Of a stretch of DNA of 64,000 nt, positions 1-7,245 are shown one piece after another (within the stretch, counting starts at the first letter, position 1; the number at the start of each line of letters is the position of its first letter). The translations under genes were made by a program, and so were the position numbers. Under the pieces are notes generated by a model. That model worked only from the letters and a program-made list of their open reading frames with translations. It made no database searches and was not told where the DNA came from. The stretch is from positions 62,001 to 126,000 of the forward strand of contig NZ_VWWL01000022.1 of NCBI RefSeq assembly GCF_011752995.1, read 5' to 3'. The stretch comes from Burkholderia sp. Ax-1724 (GTDB lineage: Bacteria; Pseudomonadota; Gammaproteobacteria; Burkholderiales; Burkholderiaceae).

Positions 1-131
1 TACTTTCTTTGCAGCCGCAAAGAAAGTAGGTGCCGCCCCGCACAGGGGCAACACTAATAGACCGACAAGAAAACAAGGAAAGGCCAACACCAGAAGAACA
101 AAGACAAAAAAGCCCAACCCTGCAAAGGGCC
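1..131. repeat. Partial copy of the intergenic palindrome/GC-box repeat
   Basis: Bases 1-30 are a near-perfect palindrome built on CTTTCTTTGC and its complement, missing its first two bases at the window edge. It is followed by a GCCCCGCACAGGGGC box and an A-rich stretch. The same run, in the same orientation, occurs from 11781 onward, and inverted at 11240-11386. It lies just beyond the 3' end of the FhlB-like gene. Short reading frames through it are translations of the repeat, not genes. Confidence 0.8.
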
Positions 132-144
132 AAAACCACCACTA

Positions 145-495
145 TTAAGCGCCGCCAGGCAAATCAACCGCTACAACATCAACCACATCCTGCGCGCCAG
201 CGCCCACCTCATGCGGCCTTTCATCTTCAGCCCCGCTCTCCAACCGATGCAACCACGCCAGCAATTCCGCGGTCGCCTGATAAAGCTGCGGCGGAATCCT
301 CGCATCGAGATCCACCTGCATCAGCAATGAAATCATCTCCGGCGCTTCGTGAACATAAAGCCCCGCTTCCTTGGCCCGCTGCACGATCATCTCCGCGAGC
401 AGCCCATACCCCTTCGCGACCACCCGCGGCGCAGCCTCGCCACTCTGAGCGTCGTAGACAAGCGCAGCCGCGCTGCGGCGATTGGTCCGGCTCAT
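145..495 (-). CDS. FhlB-like protein: stand-alone C-terminal domain of the flagellar export switch FlhB
   Basis: A 116-residue protein matching only the cytoplasmic tail of FlhB/EscU/YscU-type export switch proteins. The core is SAAALVYDAQSG, VVAKGYGLLAEMIVQRA and the closing ATAELLAWLHRLE. The membrane domain is absent, and the N-P-T-H autocleavage motif that opens this domain in FlhB is not seen. Its start overlaps the stop of the upstream fliK-like gene by one base, so the two are probably translated together. In the family, such free FlhB tails are thought to influence the export substrate switch. A direct role here is inference. The last 30 or so residues are acidic/valine-rich and unlike FlhB. 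Confidence 0.8.
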   Translation of the reverse strand: MSRTNRRSAAALVYDAQSGEAAPRVVAKGYGLLAEMIVQRAKEAGLYVHEAPEMISLLMQVDLDARIPPQLYQATAELLAWLHRLESGAEDERPHEVGAGAQDVVDVVAVDLPGGA

Positions 496-2036
496 CAGAT
501 ATCCCAGTCGAAGTCGTCGCGCGCCCCCGGCGTGCCGCGTGCAGCGGCCGAGCCATAGCCCGCAGGGTTAGCCGCGACACCACCCGGCGTCGCCGTGGCC
601 GGCATCGTGGATGAAGCCGTTCCCGCTGTCGCCGAACGCGCATACGCCGAAGCCGCCGCCTGCGCGCCAGCAGTGCCCGTCGCGCTCGCCGCTCCAGGTG
701 TTCCCGGTACACCGCCGCCGATCTCGCGAATCGTCAAACCCTGCAACTCGATGCCGGCCGCCGCGAGCCGCTCGCGAAAGCTCTCGCCCTGAATCGCGAG
801 CCGCGCCGCGCCGTGCGGGCTCGCCTGCACGCGCGCGGTAAGCCGCATGCCGGTCAGCGTCAATTCGGCATCGACGGTGCCGAGCGTCGGCAGCGACAGC
901 GTCAGACGCGTGCGCCACGGCTGGTCGTCCTCGCTCGCGAGGCCGCCGCCGCTGCGGTCCCATTCGTCGCCGTCCTGCTCGATGGTCCAGTCGAGCCGCG
1001 CGCCCGGCCATGCCTCGCCGGTCCAGCGGAATTGCCCGGTCGCGAGCAGGTCGAGCTGCTGCCGCACGAGCGGCTCCGTCGCCGGATGCACGGCCGCCGC
1101 CGTCGATTGCGCATTCTGCGACGCAGCCGCATCGCCGATTTGCGGCGCCGCGCTGTGCAGCCCCGCATGCGCAGGCTGGCCCGTCAGATCGGACAACGAA
1201 CTCGCCAGCACCTCGCCCGCAGCGAAACGCGCGGCTTGCGCGGTCAGGATCGAGGGCATCGCGTGCGTGGGGGCGTCGGCAGAGGGATTGGGTGAGCCGG
1301 CCGGTGAGCCAGCTTGCGGGCCCGGTTGTGAGCCTTGTTGTGAGCCCGACTGCACACCGCTCGTTGCGGTGCCCGGCATGCCACGTTGCATGCCGCTCGC
1401 CATCGCCTCGGACGCGAAACCCGTCGCGCCCGCGTCGCCGTCCTCGTCGGCCCAGCCGGGCGGCAATTGCGCGGCCGCCACGAGCCGGTTCTGCGCTTCG
1501 TCGGCGAGGTTCTCCGGCGAGCGCTGGCCGACGAGCCATCCCGCGAGATGCGCTTCGTAGAACAGGCCGCTGTCGCTGACGGTGCGTTCGAGCGCGGCCG
1601 CAAGCGCCGCCACCGGCACCTGCGTCGCCGCGATGCTGGCGGTGGCCACGGTTCCGTTCGCACTGGCGGCAGCATTGGAGTTTGCCGTGGCGGCATCGGC
1701 AGAACCCGCGCTACTTGCCGCATCGGCACCCGGCAATCCTTCCACCGCGATATCGAGCGCCGGCGCGGCCGGCCAGATCGGCGCCTGGCCGAGCACGGCC
1801 GGCGTCGCCTCGCCGCCCGAATTCGCGATCGCATTGAGCGTCAGCGCGACCGCCGACAGCGCGGTTTGCGCGGACGGCTGCGGCGCGGGCGTCACGTTGG
1901 GCGTGGCGGCAATGGGCGCGCCGGCGACGCCTGCCGCGCCGGTCTGCGAGGTGGTCGCGGCGCCCGGCGCGATGTTGAGCAAACTGTCGATCCGGCTCGA
2001 AAGCACCGAAGCGACGGCCGTGTCGATTCCGTTCAT
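495..2036 (-). CDS. FliK-family hook-length control-like protein (first of two)
   Basis: A 513-residue protein, very rich in Ala, Gly, Ser, Thr and Pro over roughly the first 350 residues. It then has a compact C-terminal domain (LTLSLPTLGTVDAELTLTG, ARVQASPHGAARLAI, FRERLAAAGIEL) resembling the FliK hook-length control domain. FliK proteins are secreted rulers that tell FlhB to stop exporting hook subunits. The start is MNGIDTAVAS at 2036; a longer frame reaching 2117 has no family support. It lies downstream of fliS-fliT and is coupled to the FhlB-like gene, so ruler-like and switch-like proteins sit together. A canonical fliK lies at 9740-11227, so this is an additional paralogue whose exact role is unknown. 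Confidence 0.75.
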   Translation of the reverse strand: MNGIDTAVASVLSSRIDSLLNIAPGAATTSQTGAAGVAGAPIAATPNVTPAPQPSAQTALSAVALTLNAIANSGGEATPAVLGQAPIWPAAPALDIAVEGLPGADAASSAGSADAATANSNAAASANGTVATASIAATQVPVAALAAALERTVSDSGLFYEAHLAGWLVGQRSPENLADEAQNRLVAAAQLPPGWADEDGDAGATGFASEAMASGMQRGMPGTATSGVQSGSQQGSQPGPQAGSPAGSPNPSADAPTHAMPSILTAQAARFAAGEVLASSLSDLTGQPAHAGLHSAAPQIGDAAASQNAQSTAAAVHPATEPLVRQQLDLLATGQFRWTGEAWPGARLDWTIEQDGDEWDRSGGGLASEDDQPWRTRLTLSLPTLGTVDAELTLTGMRLTARVQASPHGAARLAIQGESFRERLAAAGIELQGLTIREIGGGVPGTPGAASATGTAGAQAAASAYARSATAGTASSTMPATATPGGVAANPAGYGSAAARGTPGARDDFDWDI

Positions 2037-2189
2037 GCCGGTTCCCTGGTCGCATGGGCGCGAGCGCGCTCCATGCTCTGATCGTTCAGTCGTACGCCGC
2101 GCGGCGCACCATGGCACGGGGGCAGGCGCGCATGCGGCGCATCGGCGCGCACGGCGTCCGCGAGGCCCGCCGCCCGCATGGGCTTGCCT

Positions 2190-2516
2190 TCAGCGCGCCC
2201 CGTACAGTTCCTTGAGCACGCGCGTCGGCCGGCCCGCGAACAGCGCCGACAGCGTCGCCATGCGCGGATTCGCGAGATCGCGGATCGCCGCGTCGTCGGC
2301 GAGAATCTGGCGGATCAGCATGTATTTGCGCTGACGCTCGGTCTCGTCGAGTTTCACGCCGTCGTCGGCTTCCTTCAGGGCTTCGACCAGATGCCGGTAT
2401 TCCTCCTGCAGCTCGACCAGATCGCTCCACAGGGCGTGGCGAGCCGCCATCAGCATGCGGCAGGACAGCGCGGCGATAGCCTCGTATCGGGAAAAATATT
2501 CTGCGTTCGATGTCAT
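2190..2516 (-). CDS. fliT: Flagellar protein FliT (export chaperone)
   Basis: A 108-residue, mostly helical protein of the FliT family, which chaperones the filament cap protein FliD and in enterics also restrains FlhDC. The segment LMAARHALWSDLVELQEEYR and the C-terminal helix ending RPTRVLKELYGAR fit the family size and position. The start MTSNAEYFSRYEAI at 2516 was chosen because it overlaps the fliS stop as ATGA, implying translational coupling. Upstream in-frame codons to 2579 would run far into fliS. Sequence similarity in this family is low, so position after fliS carries much of the call. Confidence 0.8.
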   Translation of the reverse strand: MTSNAEYFSRYEAIAALSCRMLMAARHALWSDLVELQEEYRHLVEALKEADDGVKLDETERQRKYMLIRQILADDAAIRDLANPRMATLSALFAGRPTRVLKELYGAR

Positions 2517-2947
2517 CTCATGCTTTCCGCGGCGGGCTGCGTAGCCATGCGCGCAACCTCCGGGCCAATCCCGATCCATGCCTCTTCGAGCGTGGCGAGC
2601 AAACCGTCGATCTCCACCAGCATCGCCTCGCTCGAATGAATATTGGCTTCGAGCAGCCGGCGCGTCATATAGCTGTACAGCGCATTCAGCCGCCCCGCGA
2701 TCTCGCCGCCCACATCGAGGTTCAGCGACTGCTGCAACCCGCTTTCGACGATCCGGATCGCCTTGCTGACCGCCATGCCGCGCTCGGCGACATTGCCCTG
2801 CTGCAGATGCATGCGGGCTTGCGCGATGGCCTGCCTTGCGCCCTGGTACAGCAACACGATGAGACGATGCGGACTGGCGCCCATCACGGCCGTCTCGACA
2901 CCGACGCGTGCATACGCGCTGGCTCCAGCGTGTCCCGGGGAAAACAT
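2513..2947 (-). CDS. fliS: Flagellin export chaperone FliS
   Basis: A 144-residue FliS, the cytoplasmic chaperone that binds the flagellin C-terminus and prevents early polymerisation. Diagnostic stretches are AYARVGVETAVMGASPHRLI, VLLYQGARQAIAQA and LNALYSYMTRRLLEANI. Typical FliS proteins are 120-145 residues. It is the first gene of a minus-strand operon (fliS, fliT, fliK-like, fhlB-like), with a sigma28-type promoter about 95-120 bp upstream, which fits a late flagellar gene class. Confidence 0.95.
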   Translation of the reverse strand: MFSPGHAGASAYARVGVETAVMGASPHRLIVLLYQGARQAIAQARMHLQQGNVAERGMAVSKAIRIVESGLQQSLNLDVGGEIAGRLNALYSYMTRRLLEANIHSSEAMLVEIDGLLATLEEAWIGIGPEVARMATQPAAESMR

Positions 2948-3040
2948 CGGCGCTCCTCCTCTGATACGGATACTGACTGCGATTGGGTCATGGCTCGGCC
3001 CTGCGGCGCGTTGTCGCGCCCGAACCGGCCTGTACCCTGG

Positions 3041-3068
3041 TTATCGGATACGCGGCGGCAAAGCTTTA
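3041..3068 (-). promoter_or_regulatory. Sigma28 (FliA)-type promoter for fliS
   Basis: Read on the minus strand: TAAAGCTT, 12 bases, TCCGATAA. The known flagellar sigma28 consensus is TAAAGTTT, 11 bases, GCCGATAA, so the elements match 7 of 8 and 7 of 8 with one extra spacer base. It points at fliS, whose start is about 95 bases downstream of the -10 box. The activity is inferred from the match. Confidence 0.65.
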
Positions 3069-3110
3069 GAGCAATGTAAGCAAGGGGGATCGAGGGGCGT
3101 CAAAGGAATC

Positions 3111-3130
3111 GGCCGGCTTGCGCGCCGGCC
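3111..3130. terminator. GC hairpin downstream of fliE
   Basis: GGCCGGC, six-base loop, GCCGGCC: a perfect 7-bp stem between the fliE stop codon and the fliS promoter. There is no T-run on either side, so it may be a pause or mRNA-end hairpin rather than a classical intrinsic terminator. Confidence 0.35.
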
Positions 3131-3216
3131 AGGCTGGCTTGCCGGTTTTCGTGCGGGGGGATGCAGAACCCAGGCGAAACCCAGGCGCAACTCGCACGAA
3201 ACCCGCGCAAAACCGT

Positions 3217-3552
3217 TCAGATCGACATCTGCGCGATGTCGTTGTAGGCGGCCACGAGCTTGTTGCGCACCTGCAGGCCGAACTGGAAGCCGATGTTGGC
3301 CTTCTGCATGTCGACCATCACGTCGTTCAGCGAGACGTTCGGCGAGCCGAGCTCGAACGCCTGCGATTCGCCGATCGCGCTCTGCTGGTCGCTGCTGATC
3401 TTGTCGAGCGAGGCCTTCAGCGCGGAGGCGAAACTCGTGGGCGTCGCCGCGCCGGACTCGTTCGCCGCCGGGCTCGCGTCGCCGGCCGCCTGCGCCGCCA
3501 TCGCCTGCATCTGTTGCAGCGCCGACGAAAGCGCGTTCACGGGCATGGTCAT
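3217..3552 (-). CDS. fliE: Flagellar hook-basal body protein FliE
   Basis: A 111-residue FliE, the adaptor joining the MS-ring to the proximal rod and the first rod protein exported. The conserved C-terminal half is clear: FASALKASLDKISSDQQSAI, VSLNDVMVDMQKANIGFQFG and QVRNKLVAAYNDIAQMSI ending at the stop. The length matches the family. It is transcribed divergently from fliF with a 238-bp gap (3553-3790) that must hold both promoters. I found no clear sigma54 or sigma28 site there. Confidence 0.96.
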   Translation of the reverse strand: MTMPVNALSSALQQMQAMAAQAAGDASPAANESGAATPTSFASALKASLDKISSDQQSAIGESQAFELGSPNVSLNDVMVDMQKANIGFQFGLQVRNKLVAAYNDIAQMSI

Positions 3553-3790
3553 GTTTTCTCCGTTGGATGTGCGATCGGACTGCCGGAAGGTGTACCGATC
3601 TGGACGAAAGCATAGCAGCGCCCCCTTCGGGAAAGCCCCGAAACTAGGGGGGAAACCCGGCTCTATTCAAGCAATCGGGTTGAGCGTCGCCACGGATAAT
3701 TTCAAGCGTGAAAGTCTCTGTCCGTTCCCTCGCCGAGCCCCGGCGCGATCAGGCGGCAGAACGCAAAGGCATCCCGGAGATACCCGACGC

Positions 3791-5584
3791 ATGGATTCGT
3801 CAGCCAACTCGTTGATCAACCCCGACGCCCGCATGGGGCTCGCCGGCGCGCAGCCCGCGCCCGGCCAGCCCGCCAGCGGCCAGGCCGGCGGCGCCGACCT
3901 CGGCGGGCTCGGCGGCCTAAGTGGCATGGGCGGCAACTTCTCGCAGCGTCTGTCCGGTCTCGCGCAGATGCGCGGCAACCCGCGCGCGCCGCTCGTGTTC
4001 GCAGTCGCGCTGCTGGTGGCGGTCGTCGCGGGCCTGTTTCTGTGGTCGCGCGCGCCCGACTACAAGGTGCTCTACAGCAATCTGTCGGACCGCGACGGCG
4101 GCCAGATCATCGCCGCGCTGCAGCAGGCCAACATTCCGTACAAGCTCTCCGAGAGCGGCGGCGCGATCCTCGTGCCGGCCGAGCAGGTCCACGAGATGCG
4201 CCTGCGCCTCGCCTCGCAGGGGCTGCCGAAAAGCGGCTCGGTCGGCTTCGAGCTGATGGACAACCAGAAATTCGGCATCAGCCAGTTCGACGAGCAGATC
4301 AACTATCAGCGCGCACTCGAAGGCGAACTCGAACGCACGATCGAGTCGATCTCGACCGTGAAGTCGGCGCGCGTGCATCTGGCGATTCCGAAGCCGACCG
4401 TGTTCGTGCGCGACAAGGAACCGCCCTCGGCGTCGGTGCTCGTCAATCTCTATCCGGGCCGCGTGCTCGACGAAGGCCAGGTTGTCGCGATCACGCACAT
4501 GGTGGCGTCGGCGGTACCGGAAATGCCGGTGAAAGGCGTGACGATCCTCGATCAGGACGGCAACCTGCTCACGCAACCGGCCACCGGCAGCGGGCTCGAC
4601 GCGACGCAACTGAAGTATCGCCAGCAGATCGAGCGCAACACCCAGCAGCGCATCGACGCGATCCTCGCGCCGCTGTTCGGCGCGGGCAACGCGCACTCGC
4701 AGGTGAGCGCCGACATCGACTTCTCGCACAGCGAGCAGACTTCGGAGAACTACGGCCCGAACGGCAATCCGCAACAGGCGGCGGTGCGCAGCCAGCAAAC
4801 GAGCAGTGCCACCGAAATGTCGCAGGGCGGCGCCTCGGGCGTGCCGGGCGCGCTGTCGAACCAGCCGCCGCAGCCGGCCTCCGCGCCGGTCGTCGCCGGC
4901 AACGGCGCGAGCGGCGTCGCCACGACGCCGGTCAGCGAGCACAAGGATTCGACCACCAACTACGAACTCGACAAGACCGTGCGCCACATCGACCAGCCGA
5001 TGGGCGGCATCCGCCGGCTCTCGGTCGCGGTCGTCGTCAATTACCTGAAGGTGACCGACGCGAAGGGCCACGTGACGATGCAGCCGGTCCGCGCCGACAA
5101 GCTCGCGCAGATCACCCAGCTCGTGAAGGACGCGATGGGCTTCGACGCGCAGCGCGGCGACTCGGTCAACGTGGTCAACAGCGCGTTCACGACCGAACTC
5201 GACCCGAACGCCAACCTGCCGTGGTGGCGCACGCCGGACATGCTCGCGCTCTACAAGCAGATCGCGACCTACCTCGGCATCGGCGCGGTGGCTCTGTTCC
5301 TCTACTTCGTGATGGTGAAGCCGGCGCTGCGCCGCGCGTTCCCGCCTCCGCCCGAGCCGGTCGCGGCGCTCGCCTCGCCCGACGAGCCCTTGCTGCTCGA
5401 CGGCATTCCGGCCGAGGAACGCGACGGCGCGGTCGTCGAGATCGAGGCCGACCCCGAGACGCTCGCGCTCGAAAACGCCAAGCACAAATATGAGCGGAAC
5501 CTGGAGTTCGCGCGCAGCATCGCGCGCCAGGACCCGAAGATCGTTGCAACCGTCGTGAAAAATTGGGTGTCCGATGAGCGCTGA
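3791..5584 (+). CDS. fliF: Flagellar M-ring protein FliF
   Basis: A 597-residue FliF, which forms the MS-ring in the inner membrane and seats the export gate and FliG. After a 60-residue Gly/Ala/Pro-rich tail, the first membrane helix spans about residues 68-85. The periplasmic ring-building motifs follow (YKVLYSNLSDRDGGQIIAAL, NYQRALEGELERTIESI, ARVHLAIPKPTVFVRDKEPP). A low-complexity linker comes next, then the second helix near residues 488-508, and the FliG-binding C-terminus (ARSIARQDPKIVATVVKNWV). The start is MDSSANSLINPDARMG at 3791; the frame stays open further upstream but covers fliE antisense. The 3' end overlaps fliG by 11 bases. Confidence 0.97.
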   Translation: MDSSANSLINPDARMGLAGAQPAPGQPASGQAGGADLGGLGGLSGMGGNFSQRLSGLAQMRGNPRAPLVFAVALLVAVVAGLFLWSRAPDYKVLYSNLSDRDGGQIIAALQQANIPYKLSESGGAILVPAEQVHEMRLRLASQGLPKSGSVGFELMDNQKFGISQFDEQINYQRALEGELERTIESISTVKSARVHLAIPKPTVFVRDKEPPSASVLVNLYPGRVLDEGQVVAITHMVASAVPEMPVKGVTILDQDGNLLTQPATGSGLDATQLKYRQQIERNTQQRIDAILAPLFGAGNAHSQVSADIDFSHSEQTSENYGPNGNPQQAAVRSQQTSSATEMSQGGASGVPGALSNQPPQPASAPVVAGNGASGVATTPVSEHKDSTTNYELDKTVRHIDQPMGGIRRLSVAVVVNYLKVTDAKGHVTMQPVRADKLAQITQLVKDAMGFDAQRGDSVNVVNSAFTTELDPNANLPWWRTPDMLALYKQIATYLGIGAVALFLYFVMVKPALRRAFPPPPEPVAALASPDEPLLLDGIPAEERDGAVVEIEADPETLALENAKHKYERNLEFARSIARQDPKIVATVVKNWVSDER

Positions 5585-6569
5585 AGGCGTAGTGAAGAGC
5601 GCGCTGCTGCTGATGTCGATCGGCGAGGAAGAGGCCGCGCAGGTGTTCAAGTTCCTCGGCCCGCGCGAAGTCCAGAAGATCGGCGTCGCGATGGCCGCGC
5701 TGAAGAACGTGACGCGCGAGCAGGTCGACGAGGTGCTGCAGGAGTTCGTGCGCGAGGCCGAGCAGCACACCGGCATGTCGCTCGATTCGAACGAGTACAT
5801 CCGCTCGGTGCTGACCAAGGCGCTCGGCGACGACAAGGCCGGCGTCATCATCGACCGGATTCTGCAGGGCAGTGACACGAGCGGCATCGAAGGGCTCAAG
5901 TGGATGGATTCGGCGGCCGTCGCCGAACTCATCAAGAACGAGCATCCGCAGATCATCGCGACGATCCTCGTGCACCTGGACCGCGATCAGGCATCCGAAA
6001 TCTCCGCCTGCTTCACGGATCGCCTGCGCAACGACGTGCTGCTGCGCATCGCGACGCTCGACGGCATCCAGCCGGCCGCACTGCGCGAACTCGACGACGT
6101 GCTCACGGGCCTGCTCTCCGGCAGCGACAACCTCAAGCGCAGCCCGATGGGCGGCATCCGCACGGCGGCCGAAATCCTCAACTTCATGTCGAGCAATCAC
6201 GAGGAAGGCGTGCTCGAAAACGTGCGCCAGTACGACGCCGAGCTGGCGCAGAAGATCGTCGATCAGATGTTCGTGTTCGAGAACCTGCTCGACCTCGAAG
6301 ACCGCGCGATCCAGCTGCTACTGAAGGAAGTCGAGTCCGAGGCGCTGATCATTTCGCTGAAGGGCGCACCGCCCGCGCTGCGCCAGAAGTTCCTCTCGAA
6401 CATGTCGCAGCGCGCGGCCGAACTGCTTGCCGAAGACCTCGACGCGCGCGGTCCGGTGCGCGTCTCCGAAGTCGAGACGCAGCAGCGCCGCATCCTGCAG
6501 ATCGTGCGCAACCTGGCCGAGAGCGGCCAGATCGTTCTAGGCGGCAAGGCCGAAGATGCGTATGTCTGA
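5574..6569 (+). CDS. fliG: Flagellar motor switch protein FliG
   Basis: A 331-residue FliG, the rotor protein that contacts the MotAB stator and sets rotation direction with FliM/FliN. The N-terminal FliF-binding domain (KSALLLMSIGEEEAAQVFKF), the middle domain (EHPQIIATILVHLD), and the C-terminal torque domain (FVFENLLDLEDRAIQLLLKE, MSQRAAELLAEDLDARGPVR) are all present at normal length. It begins inside the end of fliF and overlaps fliH, consistent with one long fliFGHI transcript. Confidence 0.98.
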   Translation: MSAEGVVKSALLLMSIGEEEAAQVFKFLGPREVQKIGVAMAALKNVTREQVDEVLQEFVREAEQHTGMSLDSNEYIRSVLTKALGDDKAGVIIDRILQGSDTSGIEGLKWMDSAAVAELIKNEHPQIIATILVHLDRDQASEISACFTDRLRNDVLLRIATLDGIQPAALRELDDVLTGLLSGSDNLKRSPMGGIRTAAEILNFMSSNHEEGVLENVRQYDAELAQKIVDQMFVFENLLDLEDRAIQLLLKEVESEALIISLKGAPPALRQKFLSNMSQRAAELLAEDLDARGPVRVSEVETQQRRILQIVRNLAESGQIVLGGKAEDAYV

Positions 6570-7245
6570 TCCGAACTCCACGGCGAAGGAAAGCCTCTCG
6601 GCCTACCAGCGCTGGGAGATGGCCTCGTTCGACCCGGTGCCGCCCGCGCCGCCGCCGGCCGAACCCGAATTCGACGAGCGCGCGTTCGAGGCCGAACTCG
6701 ACCGCCTGCGCGAAGCCGCGCAGGCGCAGGGTGTCGCCTCGGGTCACGTGGCCGGTCAGGCGCTCGGCTATCAGGCCGGCTATGACCAGGGTCATGCGCA
6801 GGGTTTCGCGCAAGGCCAGAGCGAAGCGCGCGAGGAAGCAGCGCGCCTCGCCGCGCTCGCCGAAACCTTCAAGACCGCGCTCGGCGGCGCGCAGCACGCG
6901 ATTTCCGAAACGCTCGTCGCGCTCGCACTCGATATCGCGCAGCAGGTCGTGCGCCAGCACGTGCAGCACGATCCGACCGCGCTGATCGCCGCCGCGCGCG
7001 AAGTGCTGGCGGCCGAACCGGCGCTGACCGGCGCGCCGTCGCTGATCGTGAGTCCCGCCGATCTGCCCGTCGTCGAGGCGTATCTGCTCGAAGAACTGCA
7101 AACGCGCGGCTGGACCGTGCGCACCGATGCGTCGGTCGAGCGCGGCGGCTGCCGCGCCCACGCCGGCAGCGGCGAAGTGGATGCCGGCATCGACACGCGC
7201 TGGCAGCGCGTCGCGGCCGCGCTCGGCAAGGTGAGCACATGGTGA
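6556..7245 (+). CDS. fliH: Flagellar assembly protein FliH (export ATPase regulator)
   Basis: About 229 residues. FliH forms a dimeric peripheral stalk that binds FliI and tethers it to FliN. The glycine-repeat helix typical of the family is visible as evenly spaced small residues (GVASGHVAGQALGYQAGYDQ, then GHAQGFAQGQ). The C-terminal part has ALDIAQQVVRQHVQHDPTAL and DASVERGGCRAHAGSGEVDA. The start could be 6556 (MRMSDPN) or 6562 (MSDPN); both lie inside the end of fliG. Its 3' end overlaps fliI by 7 bases. Confidence 0.93.
   Translation: MRMSDPNSTAKESLSAYQRWEMASFDPVPPAPPPAEPEFDERAFEAELDRLREAAQAQGVASGHVAGQALGYQAGYDQGHAQGFAQGQSEAREEAARLAALAETFKTALGGAQHAISETLVALALDIAQQVVRQHVQHDPTALIAAAREVLAAEPALTGAPSLIVSPADLPVVEAYLLEELQTRGWTVRTDASVERGGCRAHAGSGEVDAGIDTRWQRVAAALGKVSTW

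Noticed and set aside
3620..3660. Hairpin-like CCCCTTCGGG / CCCCGAA stretch between fliE and fliF as a terminator
   Set aside because: It lies between divergent promoters, where no transcript should end, and the stem is imperfect.
3917..5956. Long minus-strand frame opposite fliF/fliG
   Set aside because: Antisense shadow; fliF and fliG are unambiguous on the plus strand.
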